From Afipia sp. GAS231 (GTDB lineage: Bacteria; Pseudomonadota; Alphaproteobacteria; Rhizobiales; Xanthobacteraceae), in the NCBI RefSeq assembly GCF_900103365.1, contig NZ_LT629703.1, positions 806,001 to 870,000 on the forward strand: DNA of 64,000 nucleotides, given 5' to 3'. Of this stretch, positions 9,720 through 18,354 are shown in pieces (position 1 is the first letter of the stretch; each line of letters opens with the position of its first letter). Position numbers and translations under genes: made by a program. The notes under the pieces were generated by a model. The model worked only from the letters and a program-made list of their open reading frames with translations, was not told the origin of the DNA and made no database searches.

Positions 9720-9861
9720 CGGCCCCGTTTCCGCTACTGTCCAATTTATTTTCTCTAAAGCGAATTTGCGCGCTGAAGCTGATGACACCTCGACCGCGAA
9801 AGCTGCCATCGTTGGTCGAGATCGCGAACTCCTTGCGAGGGGCGAGAGCTTCGGTGCCCCT

Positions 9862-11454
9862 TCAGTTGAGTGTGAACGACGCACCGGCGACGACCCCGTA
9901 ATCGTTCACCTGCGGCGCGGATGTGAAAGCCGCATTGACGCGCCAGCGGTCCGAGACCGCGTAGCCGAGGCCCACCGCGACGCCCGACTGCCCCTTGTAG
10001 TTGGCGACGGCGGTCGCGATCGACGCTTTGCCGGGCCGCTGGTCGTATTGCAGGCCGGTGGCGGCGAGTGCCAGCGCGGTCCCCGAACGTGCTTCGCGCT
10101 GATTGTTGGTGACCTCAGCCTGCAGTCCCGCGAATTGGGATTGGAAGCCCGAGGTCAGGCCTGAGAGCTGGCCGACATTGACGGCGTCGGTCGGGCTGAT
10201 GCCGGCGGCCACGTTGGTGAGCCGTCGCTCGTTGCCGGGCGTGCCGAACGACACCGTGTTGGCCAGCGTCGCCACCGATCCGGAACCGATCGCGACCGAG
10301 TTCATCGCCAGTGCCACGGCGCCCTGGCCGATCGCCGTCGCGCCGGCCGCGATGGCTCGGCTGCCCTGGCCGATCGCAGTCGTGGCGTCGCCATTGGCCA
10401 GGCTACCCTGACCATAGGCGCTCGCCGTCGCGCCGTTGGCGAGGCTGCCTTGGCCCATCGCCGTGGCGCTGGTGCCGGTCGCCGTGCTGGACTCGCCCGC
10501 CGCGGTAGCGTTGGCGCCAGTTGCGGAGCTGTTCGAGCCGGTCGCGCTCGCGAACTCACCCGTCGCACTGCTGAACGTTCCAGTCGCGGTTGCGTTGGTG
10601 CCGTTCGCCGCGCTGAACGCACCTGACGCGGTGGCGGCGTCGCCGACCGCGCTGCTGCTCGCCCCCGTGGCGGTCGCATTTACGCCGGTGGCTGTGCTGT
10701 TCACGCCGGTCGCGGTAGCGTTGGCGCCATTCGCCGCACTCCCCACGCCAGTGGCAGTCGCCCGGTCGCCGGTCGCGGTGCTGCCCGAGCCGGTAGCGGT
10801 GGCGAAGGTGCCAACCGCGCTGCTGTTCACACCCGTCGCGGTCGCGTCCTCACCGGTCGCGAGGCTGTGCTGGCCGGTCGCGGTCGCATTGGTGCCATTC
10901 GCGCTGCTGGCGGCGCCGGTTGCCGTGGCGTTGTCGCCAATCGCGAAGTTGTTCGAACCGGTCGCGGTCGCATTGAGGCCCGTCGCGGTACTGTCCCAGC
11001 CGAACGCGGTGGCGCTGGTACCATTGGCACGGCTGTTCTGCCCGGTTGCGGAGGCGTTGGTACCCAGCGCAAAACTGTTTTCGCCTATCGCGGTCGCGTT
11101 GGTGCCGTTCGCGTTGCTGTTCGCACCATAGGCGGTCGCGTTTGTTCCCGAGGCGATGTTGCCAGCGCCAGCAGCGGTCGCAGCGTCGCCCAATGCAGTC
11201 GCGCCGGCGCCGAAGGCGGTTGCGCTGGTTCCGAGCGTGCTGGCACCGGAGCCAACCGCCGTCGCAAAACCCGAGGGAGCGCTGATGACGCCGCCGCCGG
11301 CCGCGTAGTCGGCGGCCGCGGCGAAGTCGCAGCCAACAGAGACCATCGCCGCAACGCCCGCGGCCAAGGCGAGGCTACGTAATATTCCGCCGGAGACGGC
11401 GTTCCCCGCGATCACAGCGAGATTGAATCCTCGGCAGATGCGTCCTGATTCCAT
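9862..11454 (-). CDS. YadA-like trimeric autotransporter adhesin (second of tandem pair)
   Basis: The 530-aa protein is a paralogue of the adhesin 142 bp downstream. It has the same architecture: a signal peptide ending near AAAADYAAGG, about 20 head repeats (NATATGxxSxAxG), an identical neck (SGSVATLANTVSFGTPGNER), a short stalk, and an anchor with GVAVGLGYAVSDRWRVNAAF. It ends SFTLN rather than in an aromatic residue, which is unusual for an outer-membrane anchor and differs from its neighbour. Nearly identical neck sequences show a tandem duplication and make recombination between the two genes possible. About 190 bp of upstream DNA separates it from the LuxR-type gene and should hold the promoter. 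Confidence 0.88.
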   Translation of the reverse strand: MESGRICRGFNLAVIAGNAVSGGILRSLALAAGVAAMVSVGCDFAAAADYAAGGGVISAPSGFATAVGSGASTLGTSATAFGAGATALGDAATAAGAGNIASGTNATAYGANSNANGTNATAIGENSFALGTNASATGQNSRANGTSATAFGWDSTATGLNATATGSNNFAIGDNATATGAASSANGTNATATGQHSLATGEDATATGVNSSAVGTFATATGSGSTATGDRATATGVGSAANGANATATGVNSTATGVNATATGASSSAVGDAATASGAFSAANGTNATATGTFSSATGEFASATGSNSSATGANATAAGESSTATGTSATAMGQGSLANGATASAYGQGSLANGDATTAIGQGSRAIAAGATAIGQGAVALAMNSVAIGSGSVATLANTVSFGTPGNERRLTNVAAGISPTDAVNVGQLSGLTSGFQSQFAGLQAEVTNNQREARSGTALALAATGLQYDQRPGKASIATAVANYKGQSGVAVGLGYAVSDRWRVNAAFTSAPQVNDYGVVAGASFTLN

Positions 11455-11648
11455 TGTATTACGCCCCGGTCTTCTTTTATTTCTCGTTTCAGACTGTGTG
11501 GGACGAAGGCTTGCCGCACATCAGCCGTTCGGCCTACGCCGGCGCCAACTTCATGCGCAGCGGAGGCCGATATTGCTATTCTGAAGCTGCCGCCGGCAGT
11601 TTTCCGGAACGTGTTGCCCAATTGCTTCAGACGCGAGGGCGCGCGCGA

Positions 11649-12773
11649 TCATGTCTCGCCGTCTGCTTCACGATTGCGCTGAAGCATCAAACGGACGAGT
11701 TCGGCCTGGCGGTGCGTTCCGGTCTTCTCGAAAATCCGGGCAAGATGGGTGCGGCCGGTGGATCGCGAGATCTGCAACCGGTCCGCGGCCGCCTGGATTC
11801 CTGCGCCGGCCACGATCTCGCCGGCGAAGGCCGCTTCCGCTGCCGTCAGACCGAATCCCCGCTGAAGCCACGCGATTGGCGACCTGGCGTTGCGGTCAGG
11901 GTCGGTGACGAACAGGATCGCTACCGGACGTCCCGTCGTCGAGAACAGCGGCGCTTCTGAGCGAAGCCGCGCCACCTGCAACGAGAGCGGAGCCCGGTCT
12001 GGTCCACGCGACAGCCGCAGCGAACCGCCGCTGCCTGCCTCGGCTCCGTGGCGGGCGCACCCGGCAACGAGCGCGTGCAGAAGCACCGTGTCAGCGGCCA
12101 GATAGGCACCGAGAACGCCCTCGGTAACGCGCAGGCCGTCACCGCCCGCAAGCAGACGCTCGGCTTTCTGACTGGCGAATACCACGCCAACGGCCTCATT
12201 CACGAGAAGCGCGCCCTGCTCCAGCCGATTCAAGGCCTCGGCGGACGCCTCGCTCCTGATCACAAGATCGGCGAGCCTGGTATTGAGCTGCACGGCCCGT
12301 TGCAGATGCGGAGCAAGACGCTGGAAAAGTTGGATATGTTCCGTATCGAACTCATCCTGCCTGTACGTGGCGATGACGGTCTGCCGCCCCTGCTCGACGA
12401 GGGCGACCACGGTGAGCATCGATCCGAGGCGCTGCGGCGCGAGGAAATCGTTATAAAATTCGGTGCGGACAAGTTCGCTTTTCGGCATGATCATAGCGTC
12501 GGTCTGGATGATTCCAGCCGGCGCCGGGGCCGCCCGTTGCCACCACGGATTCACGCCGTGATAGTGGCTGCAATAGCTTTCGTAATAGGCCGGATCGCAT
12601 TGAGGTGCGAGGCTCCAGGACTCGCCCGGACTTACGCCTTGCCGCGTGAGCACGGTGGTGTGCGAGGCGCAAACGCTGGAAATGAGACGAAGGGCATCCG
12701 GCCAACGGTTGACGTCGGCTGCCGCATCGTAAATCGCGTCGATCAAAGCGGCGAACGTACTCTCGTCAATCAT
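11649..12773 (-). CDS. LuxR-type helix-turn-helix transcriptional regulator
   Basis: From ATG 12773 (MIDESTFAALIDAIYDAA) the protein is 374 aa. The N-terminal 200 residues form an uncharacterised sensory region. The C-terminal 60 residues are a LuxR/GerE-type HTH (FGLTAAEAAFAGEIVAGAG, then AAADRLQISRSTGRTHLARI, then KTGTHRQAELVRLML). A GTG start at 12821 would add 16 residues across a run of ten G. The gene lies directly upstream of the two trimeric adhesins on the same strand, so regulation of adhesion is a reasonable inference. Confidence 0.85.
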   Translation of the reverse strand: MIDESTFAALIDAIYDAAADVNRWPDALRLISSVCASHTTVLTRQGVSPGESWSLAPQCDPAYYESYCSHYHGVNPWWQRAAPAPAGIIQTDAMIMPKSELVRTEFYNDFLAPQRLGSMLTVVALVEQGRQTVIATYRQDEFDTEHIQLFQRLAPHLQRAVQLNTRLADLVIRSEASAEALNRLEQGALLVNEAVGVVFASQKAERLLAGGDGLRVTEGVLGAYLAADTVLLHALVAGCARHGAEAGSGGSLRLSRGPDRAPLSLQVARLRSEAPLFSTTGRPVAILFVTDPDRNARSPIAWLQRGFGLTAAEAAFAGEIVAGAGIQAAADRLQISRSTGRTHLARIFEKTGTHRQAELVRLMLQRNREADGET

Positions 12774-12784
12774 GTCTCGGCCCG

Positions 12785-12794
12785 CCCCCCCCCC
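12785..12794 (-). repeat. Ten-base poly-G tract at the start of the LuxR-type gene
   Basis: The plus strand shows ten consecutive C, which are G on the coding strand, lying 11 bases upstream of ATG 12773. It sits between that ATG and two alternative upstream starts: GTG 12821, in frame with the gene, and ATG 12825, in another frame. Homopolymers this long are hotspots for slipped-strand mutation. A one-base loss would put ATG 12825 in frame with the regulator. Confidence 0.9.
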
Positions 12795-12839
12795 GCAAGC
12801 GGGCCTGAGCAGTTCGTCCACTCATCTGAAGAGCCGTTT

Positions 12840-13178
12840 TCATTCACAATCCGGCTGGTCCTGATACGCGATCCGGATTGTGCCTGCGTTGCAAACCAGG
12901 ACGCCGATATTGGTGATCGCAATGCTTCTCTCATCGACAAAGATGATGTTTGTCGCTCCCAGGCTCAGCGGTTCGAGAATGACGGAGCGGTCGTTTCGCG
13001 TGCGAACATTCACGACACTCTGATCGCCTATCAGCACGGTCTTGAACGGCTTCTCAAGCGCGAGCGACGACCCGGTTCCGAGCCTCAGGGTGATCGTCTG
13101 ATCCGCGGCCCAGGCAGCGGAAACCGTAATCAGCAAGAGTGCTACCTCAACGAAGCAAGCCCGAAGCAATTTGGTCAT
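12840..13178 (-). CDS. Small exported protein with pilus-assembly N-terminal (secretin-associated) domain
   Basis: From ATG 13178 this is 112 aa: a signal peptide (LLRACFVEVALLLITVSAAWA), then one domain with the pattern LRLGTGSSLALEKPFKTVLI, GDQSVVNVRTRNDRSVILEP and LSLGATNIIFVD. This matches the N-terminal domain found in CpaC/RcpA-type secretins, here without the secretin pore. An upstream 133-residue extension is Arg-rich and not credible. Stand-alone proteins of this type occur beside Flp pili or alone; no pilus genes are visible here. The C-terminal cysteines (VCNAG, QPDCE) may form a disulfide. Confidence 0.8.
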   Translation of the reverse strand: MTKLLRACFVEVALLLITVSAAWAADQTITLRLGTGSSLALEKPFKTVLIGDQSVVNVRTRNDRSVILEPLSLGATNIIFVDERSIAITNIGVLVCNAGTIRIAYQDQPDCE

Positions 13179-13258
13179 TGTCAATCCGCCGATCTCAGGC
13201 GTTGTCCGTGCGATCTTGCAAAACTCCGGTCGGCCGGATTTCGGCCGAGCAGACCGCG

Positions 13259-14455
13259 TCAAGTCGCGGTACTCGGTACGGAAATCACCATTCGTTTCCT
13301 GTTGAAGTTGGCGACGGCCCCTTCGGGGATGCCGAAATTGTTCGCGAGCAGATGTCGCGGCGCCTTGGCCAGCCAATCGGACAGCGAGCTTTCGTGATAG
13401 GTGCCGCTGTCCAGCACGCCGACAATTTCGACGTCGTCCGCACCGATGTTTTGGATCGAGTGGCCGCAACCGCGGGGTATGTAAGCGCACTCGCCCGGCG
13501 AAAGCTCGGCCACAGCGACACGCTTGTCGGGCGCGAACAGCGTGACCCGGGTTCGCCCCTTCAATACGTAGTGCCATTCATTGGCGTCGGTGTGCCAATG
13601 CGGCTCGTGCATCGCACCGCGCTTCAATTTCAGAACCATTCCCGTCAACGTCGTCGACATCGGAAAGTCCTTTGAAGACGCGATGTAGAGCGCGCCTCCA
13701 GGCGTGCTCACTCTCGGCTTCTGCGCCATCATGGCGTGGCGGTGGGTTCGTGCGCGGTCCAACTCGCGGGCGGAACGCGCCTGCGGACCATCGAGAGCCA
13801 GCACCTCGCCCTGCATGATGTAGGTCTCAGCCTTGGGGATCTGTGCGAAAGCCTCATCCGAGACGCCGAATGCCTGCGAAAGTGTCTTTGTGTCGTAACG
13901 GCTCATCCAGTCGCTGATGCCGAACGTGCCGTGTTCCGCATACAGCCCATCGTCAAACGCAAGGATTGCGTGACACGGCGACGGGCCGAGGGTCTGGATG
14001 GCGTGGCCGTGGCCTTTGGGGAAGTACCAGAGATCACCCGGCCCAAGATTGACGACCTCGGCCACGCCCTCGGGGTCGACCACCGTCACCTGGCAATGGC
14101 CGTCGACGATGTAGGCCCACTCGGCTGAATTGTGCCAATGCATCTCACGCGCACCGCCCGCATTCATGAACAGATGCGCGCCGGCGATATCGGTGGCGAT
14201 GGGCAGCCCGCGCATGGTGACTTCACGTGCCCACCCCCCGGATGTTGCCTTGATCGGCCCCTTGTCGAGCGAGGCCGTAAAGACCACGGGATCACCGGAT
14301 TTGCGCGGAATCGTCTTCAGATATTCCGATGCGGCGGAAACGTCGTATCCGGCTGCATGTCCGTCGTTTCCGACGGCAAAGGATTGCGAGGCCGCGAAGG
14401 TACCGGCGCCAAGGGCGATCGACTGAAGGATGATGCGGCGATTGGCTTCAAACAT
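13259..14455 (-). CDS. oxdC: Bicupin oxalate decarboxylase
   Basis: The 398-aa protein has two cupin domains, each with a complete Mn site: H106, H108, E112, H151 in the first (MHWHNSAEWAYIVDG, GHAIQTLG) and H286, H288, E293, H332 in the second (EPHWHTDANEWHYVLKG, GHSIQNIG). FDDGLYAEHGTF (167-178) aligns with the lid of Bacillus OxdC, placing E174 at the catalytic glutamate. The reaction is oxalate to formate plus CO2. The N-terminus carries twin arginines (MFEANRRIILQSIALGAG), suggesting Tat export. An acid-stress or oxalate-detoxification role fits a soil or plant-associated organism. Confidence 0.92.
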   Translation of the reverse strand: MFEANRRIILQSIALGAGTFAASQSFAVGNDGHAAGYDVSAASEYLKTIPRKSGDPVVFTASLDKGPIKATSGGWAREVTMRGLPIATDIAGAHLFMNAGGAREMHWHNSAEWAYIVDGHCQVTVVDPEGVAEVVNLGPGDLWYFPKGHGHAIQTLGPSPCHAILAFDDGLYAEHGTFGISDWMSRYDTKTLSQAFGVSDEAFAQIPKAETYIMQGEVLALDGPQARSARELDRARTHRHAMMAQKPRVSTPGGALYIASSKDFPMSTTLTGMVLKLKRGAMHEPHWHTDANEWHYVLKGRTRVTLFAPDKRVAVAELSPGECAYIPRGCGHSIQNIGADDVEIVGVLDSGTYHESSLSDWLAKAPRHLLANNFGIPEGAVANFNRKRMVISVPSTAT

Positions 14456-14560
14456 GATGCGCCCTCCGATTTTCGTTGTGATTCGAAAAGCCTGGAACCT
14501 GGCGCAGCGCGAGATAGCGGGAACGAAGCTAAAACTGGTCGCGCGTCGCGCCCGATAATT

Positions 14561-14710
14561 TCAGAGCCATACGCCCTGCACACCGGTGCAGACCGCAATC
14601 AGCGACACCAGCACTCCGATGCCGGAGAACAGGACGATTGCGCGAAAATCATCGCTTAAAAGTTCTGCCGGCTCTTCTAGTTTGGCGACCATTCTGATGA
14701 ATGTGGGCAT
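14561..14710 (-). CDS. 49-aa single-pass membrane peptide
   Basis: I read this small gene directly: ATG 14710 with GAGG five to six bases upstream, and TGA at 14561. The N-terminal 22 residues are charged (FIRMVAKLEEPAELLSDDFR), followed by one TM helix (AIVLFSGIGVLVSLIAVCTG) and a short tail. It lies about 105 bp upstream of the oxalate decarboxylase in the same direction, so the two may be cotranscribed. The function is unknown. The clean Shine-Dalgarno site and amphipathic-plus-TM layout support it. Confidence 0.6.
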   Translation of the reverse strand: MPTFIRMVAKLEEPAELLSDDFRAIVLFSGIGVLVSLIAVCTGVQGVWL

Positions 14711-14880
14711 GGCATCCTCGCATTGTTGTTGTTTTCGCCAACGCGAACACTAATGGCGAAGTATCACTCGTGCTTCCCGTCGACTTGGACGCCGCCGTTC
14801 ACAGGCTGTCCGACCCAGGAGCACGTATTCGACACCGACACTCTTGGGTTGTTGGGACACGGCACGACCCGCCGCACAAC

Positions 14881-14914
14881 TTTCCGTCCTAACTCAGTCT
14901 TTCCGCCCTAATTC
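14881..14914 (+). promoter_or_regulatory. Direct repeat upstream of the winged-helix/ATPase regulator
   Basis: TTTCCGTCCTAACTC (14881-14895) and TTTCCGCCCTAATTC (14900-14914) match at 13 of 15 positions with a 19-base period. They lie about 80-110 bp before the start at 14992. OmpR-type winged helices bind direct repeats with roughly two-turn spacing, so this is a candidate autoregulatory site. The link is inferred. Confidence 0.4.
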
Positions 14915-14991
14915 CGTCCTTGCATGCTACATTCGTAGATGGTCCGATATCCTCAAAACGGTCTCAAAGTTTCTCAAAAATTGGATAGACC

Positions 14992-17900
14992 ATGCCGTCG
15001 CACGATCAGGGGCTATACGGTTTCGGTCCGTTCCGATTGGATCCTGGCCGGCGCGTTCTGACCCGCGGCGGCGTCGCGGTCGCACTCACGCCGAAAGTGT
15101 TCGACACGTTGCTGTACCTGGTCGAGAATCCCGACCGCTTGATCGGCAAGGACGAAATTCTGGGTGCGGTCTGGGCGGGCCGGATCGTCGAAGAAGGCAA
15201 TATCAGCCAGACCATCTTCACGCTGCGCAAGGCGCTGGGCGGCGCCGGCGCTCCGGTGCCTTTCATCGTCACGGTGCCGGGACGCGGTTATCGCTTCACT
15301 CCGGCCGCCGGCGCCGCGGTTTCGGTTGCAGCGCCGCGCCCCAACTGGCGGGTCGGCCGCGAAGCCGCGCTCGAGACGCTGGACCGTTTGATGCAGCGGG
15401 TTCTGGGCGGCGATCGGCAAGTGGTTTTCATCACTGGCGAGGCCGGAATCGGCAAGACGACGCTGGTCGAAATGGCGCAGGAACGCCTGTCGCGCTTCGG
15501 CGCCGGCGTGTTGTGGGGGCGCTGCACCGAGCTTTTCGGCGCGGACGAGGCCTTCCTGCCGCTCATCGAGGCGCTGGAGGAACGCTGCCGCGGCGAAGAT
15601 GGACCGCTCGTCCTCAAGGCGCTGCGTGCCCATGCCCCGACCTGGCTGGCGCAGATGCCGGCGTTTCTCGACGACAACGATCGCGTCATTTTCCGCAATG
15701 AAATTTTCGGTGCCACGCGGGAGCGGATGCTGCGGGAGTTCTGCGATCTCGTGGAAGTGCTGGGTTCGGAACGTCCCTGGGTCATCGTGCTGGAAGATCT
15801 GCACTGGAGCGACTTTGCGACCCTGGACGTGTTGTCGCGCCTGGCGCGGCGGGGTCGCAAGGCATCGGTGCTGGTGATGGCGACCTATCGTCCGGCCGAA
15901 TTGACGGCGGGCGTACATCCGGTGCGGACCGTGCATGACGATCTGCAGATCCATCATTATTGCTCCGGGCTTGCTCTCGACCGGCTCTCCTTGGCCGATG
16001 TCAGGCAGTATCTGGCGCAGCGGTTCGGCGCTCCCGAACTGGCCGAGGTGCTGGCCGAACGGGTGTTCCAGCGCACATTGGGGCAGCCGCTCTTTCTGGT
16101 GTCGGTGGTCGACGATCTGGTCGCCCGCGGCGCGATCCGCGACGTCGACAGGCAATGGCGGCTGGCGGCGGATGACGCCATTTCCCGAGGCGATATCCCG
16201 CACGAATTGCGCGTCATGATCGGCCGCCGGATCAATCGTCTGGGGTCCGACGAGCAGCAACTGCTCGAGATCGCCAGCGCGGCCGGCGCGCAATTTTCCG
16301 CAAGTATCGTTGCCGGTGCCATCGAGCGCAATGTTCTGGAGGTCGAACGCGCCTTCGATGCCATGGCGCGGCACGGTGACATCCTGTCGACCGCCGGCGC
16401 ATCGGAATGGCCGGATGGGACGGTTTCAGGAGTGTTCGCCTTCCAGCACGCGCTCTATCAGGAAGTCCTCTATCAGCGCCTCACCCCTGGACTTCGGGTG
16501 GAGACCCACCGCCGCCTCGGCGAGACGCTGGAGCAGGGATATCTTGGTCAGACCGCGGAAATCGCCTCGGTGCTGGCGCTGCATTTCCTCGAGGGCCATG
16601 CGTTCGGCAAAGCCGTGCGCTATCTCACCCAGACCGCGGCCATTTCCGCGACGCGATTCGGCAATCGGGAAGCCGTGAATTATCTGACCCGCGCCCTGGA
16701 CGTCGTGGAGCAGGTCGCCGACGAGAGCCAACCGATGCTGCGGATCGAGCTTTTGCAGAAGCGCGGCTGGGTGCGGCGTTCGGAAGGCGATTTCGTCGGT
16801 TCGCTTGAAGACCTCAACCGCATGATTTCCTGCGCCGCGGACATCGATCAGCTTCGCCTCGAGGTCCTTGGGCTGATCGATCTCAGCCGGTTCAGCCTGC
16901 TGTTTCTGGATCGGCGGCAAAGCCTCCCGGCCGCCGAACGGGCGGTGACCAGAAGTCAGGCGCTCAATGACGACGTTTTCCAGGCTTTGGTCCGGGGCAA
17001 TAAAGCCATCGTCAATCTTCAACTCAAGGGCTGGAGCGAAGAAGACGCCGACGTCTGTCGTCAGGCGATCAAGGTCATCGGCGAAACGCGCGACCCCAGG
17101 CTGTTGCTCCGGCGCGACGGGATCGAAAGTGTGCTGAAATATCTGAGTTCGGACTACCGTGATTGCTGTGTCGCAGCGACCCATGCCAGGGAACTGGGCC
17201 AGGAAACCGGCGACGTATTCCTGTTTGCGCTCTACAGCGCGATTGCCTCCTCCGCACGTCTGCACCTTGGCCAGTGGCGTCTGATGCTAGGCGGCGCTGC
17301 GGCAGCGCTGGCGAAGGCCGAAAAAAATGCCAACGCTCTGGCCACCATTGTATCCCGCCTGATGGTCGCCATGCTGCATGTCGAGGCGCTGGATTTTGAA
17401 GGCGCCCGAAAGCATTGCGAACAAACCCACGATGTCGGATTCGAGACCAGTCCCTGGGTGTTCTTCTTGCGCCGGGCCGTGCTGGCGAAAGCGTGCCTCG
17501 GTCTGCGGGATTACCAGGCGGCATGGGCGCAATTGAATGCCGTCGTCCAGAAAACCGAAGTCGAGGGGAACGACATGGATTCCCTCTTCTACCCGTATTT
17601 TTGCAACAGCCTTTGCGAATACTTTCTCGAAACCGGCGATCTGGCCCAGGCGCAAAAGCGAGCGATGCAACTTTACGCCTTTACGTCCCGGGCGCCGGAT
17701 CGAAATTACCTGGCGCTGGCCCATCGCCTGCTGGCCAGAATCGCGTTCGTCACCGGGGATTTTGCGGTGGCCAAGCGGCAGTTGTCTGCTGCCCTTGCTC
17801 TGGTCGGGAACGCCGAATTGCCGCTCGCCGCCTGGAAGGTCTATGGTACGGCCGCGGCGCTCTACGGCGAGATGGGCGATCACGACAAGGCCGACGATTA

Positions 17901-18066
17901 TCGGCGGCGCGGTGCGGCGGTCGTGCAAACCCTGGCGGCGGATCTGGATCCAGGCGAGGCGTTGCGGTCGATCCTTCTCGCCGGCTTCGAGGCCGAGAGC
18001 GCGCGACTGTCACCGACGGAGAGCGGACGACTGACTGTCCCGAGAGGGCTGTCAGGACACGCTTGA
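14992..18066 (+). CDS. Winged-helix / AAA ATPase / TPR transcriptional regulator
   Basis: The 1024-aa protein starts with an OmpR/CadC-type winged helix (residues 8-104: FGPFRLDPGRRVLTRGGVAV, ISQTIFTLRKALGG, VPGRGYRFTP). An AAA_16-like NTPase follows, with Walker A GEAGIGKTT (149-157) and a Walker B-like VIVLEDLHWSD near 261-271. Roughly residues 480-1000 are helical repeats of TPR type (AVNYLTRALDVVEQV, GDLAQAQKRAMQLYAF). The plan resembles STAND/MalT-like signal ATPases with the DNA-binding domain at the N-terminus; no cyclase domain is present. No operon partner follows, and the att-like repeat begins 30 bp after the stop. The signal and targets are unknown. Confidence 0.9.
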   Translation: MPSHDQGLYGFGPFRLDPGRRVLTRGGVAVALTPKVFDTLLYLVENPDRLIGKDEILGAVWAGRIVEEGNISQTIFTLRKALGGAGAPVPFIVTVPGRGYRFTPAAGAAVSVAAPRPNWRVGREAALETLDRLMQRVLGGDRQVVFITGEAGIGKTTLVEMAQERLSRFGAGVLWGRCTELFGADEAFLPLIEALEERCRGEDGPLVLKALRAHAPTWLAQMPAFLDDNDRVIFRNEIFGATRERMLREFCDLVEVLGSERPWVIVLEDLHWSDFATLDVLSRLARRGRKASVLVMATYRPAELTAGVHPVRTVHDDLQIHHYCSGLALDRLSLADVRQYLAQRFGAPELAEVLAERVFQRTLGQPLFLVSVVDDLVARGAIRDVDRQWRLAADDAISRGDIPHELRVMIGRRINRLGSDEQQLLEIASAAGAQFSASIVAGAIERNVLEVERAFDAMARHGDILSTAGASEWPDGTVSGVFAFQHALYQEVLYQRLTPGLRVETHRRLGETLEQGYLGQTAEIASVLALHFLEGHAFGKAVRYLTQTAAISATRFGNREAVNYLTRALDVVEQVADESQPMLRIELLQKRGWVRRSEGDFVGSLEDLNRMISCAADIDQLRLEVLGLIDLSRFSLLFLDRRQSLPAAERAVTRSQALNDDVFQALVRGNKAIVNLQLKGWSEEDADVCRQAIKVIGETRDPRLLLRRDGIESVLKYLSSDYRDCCVAATHARELGQETGDVFLFALYSAIASSARLHLGQWRLMLGGAAAALAKAEKNANALATIVSRLMVAMLHVEALDFEGARKHCEQTHDVGFETSPWVFFLRRAVLAKACLGLRDYQAAWAQLNAVVQKTEVEGNDMDSLFYPYFCNSLCEYFLETGDLAQAQKRAMQLYAFTSRAPDRNYLALAHRLLARIAFVTGDFAVAKRQLSAALALVGNAELPLAAWKVYGTAAALYGEMGDHDKADDYRRRGAAVVQTLAADLDPGEALRSILLAGFEAESARLSPTESGRLTVPRGLSGHA

Positions 18067-18095
18067 CCGGATGGTTTGCGTGCACAGCAACTGAG

Positions 18096-18222
18096 TTGTC
18101 AGCATGAAATCCGACCGTCTCGCCAAGTCTTTGAAAAGGCTGGAGCGGGTGAAGGGAATCGAACCCTCGTATTCAGCTTGGAAGTCTCGAAATATTGTCG
18201 TGTTTTCAGCGGCCGTTCTGAC
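18096..18222 (-). repeat. Left att-like site containing a 3' tRNA-Gly(UCC) fragment
   Basis: Positions 18141-18184 are, on the minus strand, the anticodon loop (CTTCCAAGC, anticodon UCC), T arm (AGGGTTCGATTCCCTT) and 3' end with CCA of a glycine tRNA. The D arm and 5' acceptor strand are missing, so it is not a tRNA gene. The identical 44 nt recur at 38694-38737. Flanking similarity extends outward: TTGTCAGCATG lies to the left (18096-18106), and an inverted TGTCAGAACGGC-like arm lies to the right (about 18208-18222). A further TTGTCAGAATGGCG occurs at 18268-18281. Such structures arise when tyrosine recombinases integrate elements at tRNA 3' ends. Confidence 0.85.
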
Positions 18223-18354
18223 ATTTTCGGTGTTTTTGGCCCATTGAGACCATTACAGAATTTCTCGTTGTCAGAATGGCGGTTGCGAGTCCCATGGCCG
18301 CAGAACATTTGGCTCGCCCCTCAAGGCAGGCCTCCGCGGCTCCAGAAGCGGGCG

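Noticed and set aside
8479..11131. Long plus-strand ORFs of Val/Ala/Pro-rich repeats (8479-9441, 10436-11131)
   Set aside because: They are antisense shadows of the YadA head repeats; composition follows the codon pattern of the true genes and no ribosome sites exist.
18141..18184. Intact tRNA-Gly gene
   Set aside because: Only the anticodon loop to 3' end is present; the D arm, the 5' acceptor strand and the 5' side of the anticodon stem are missing in both copies (also 38694-38737).
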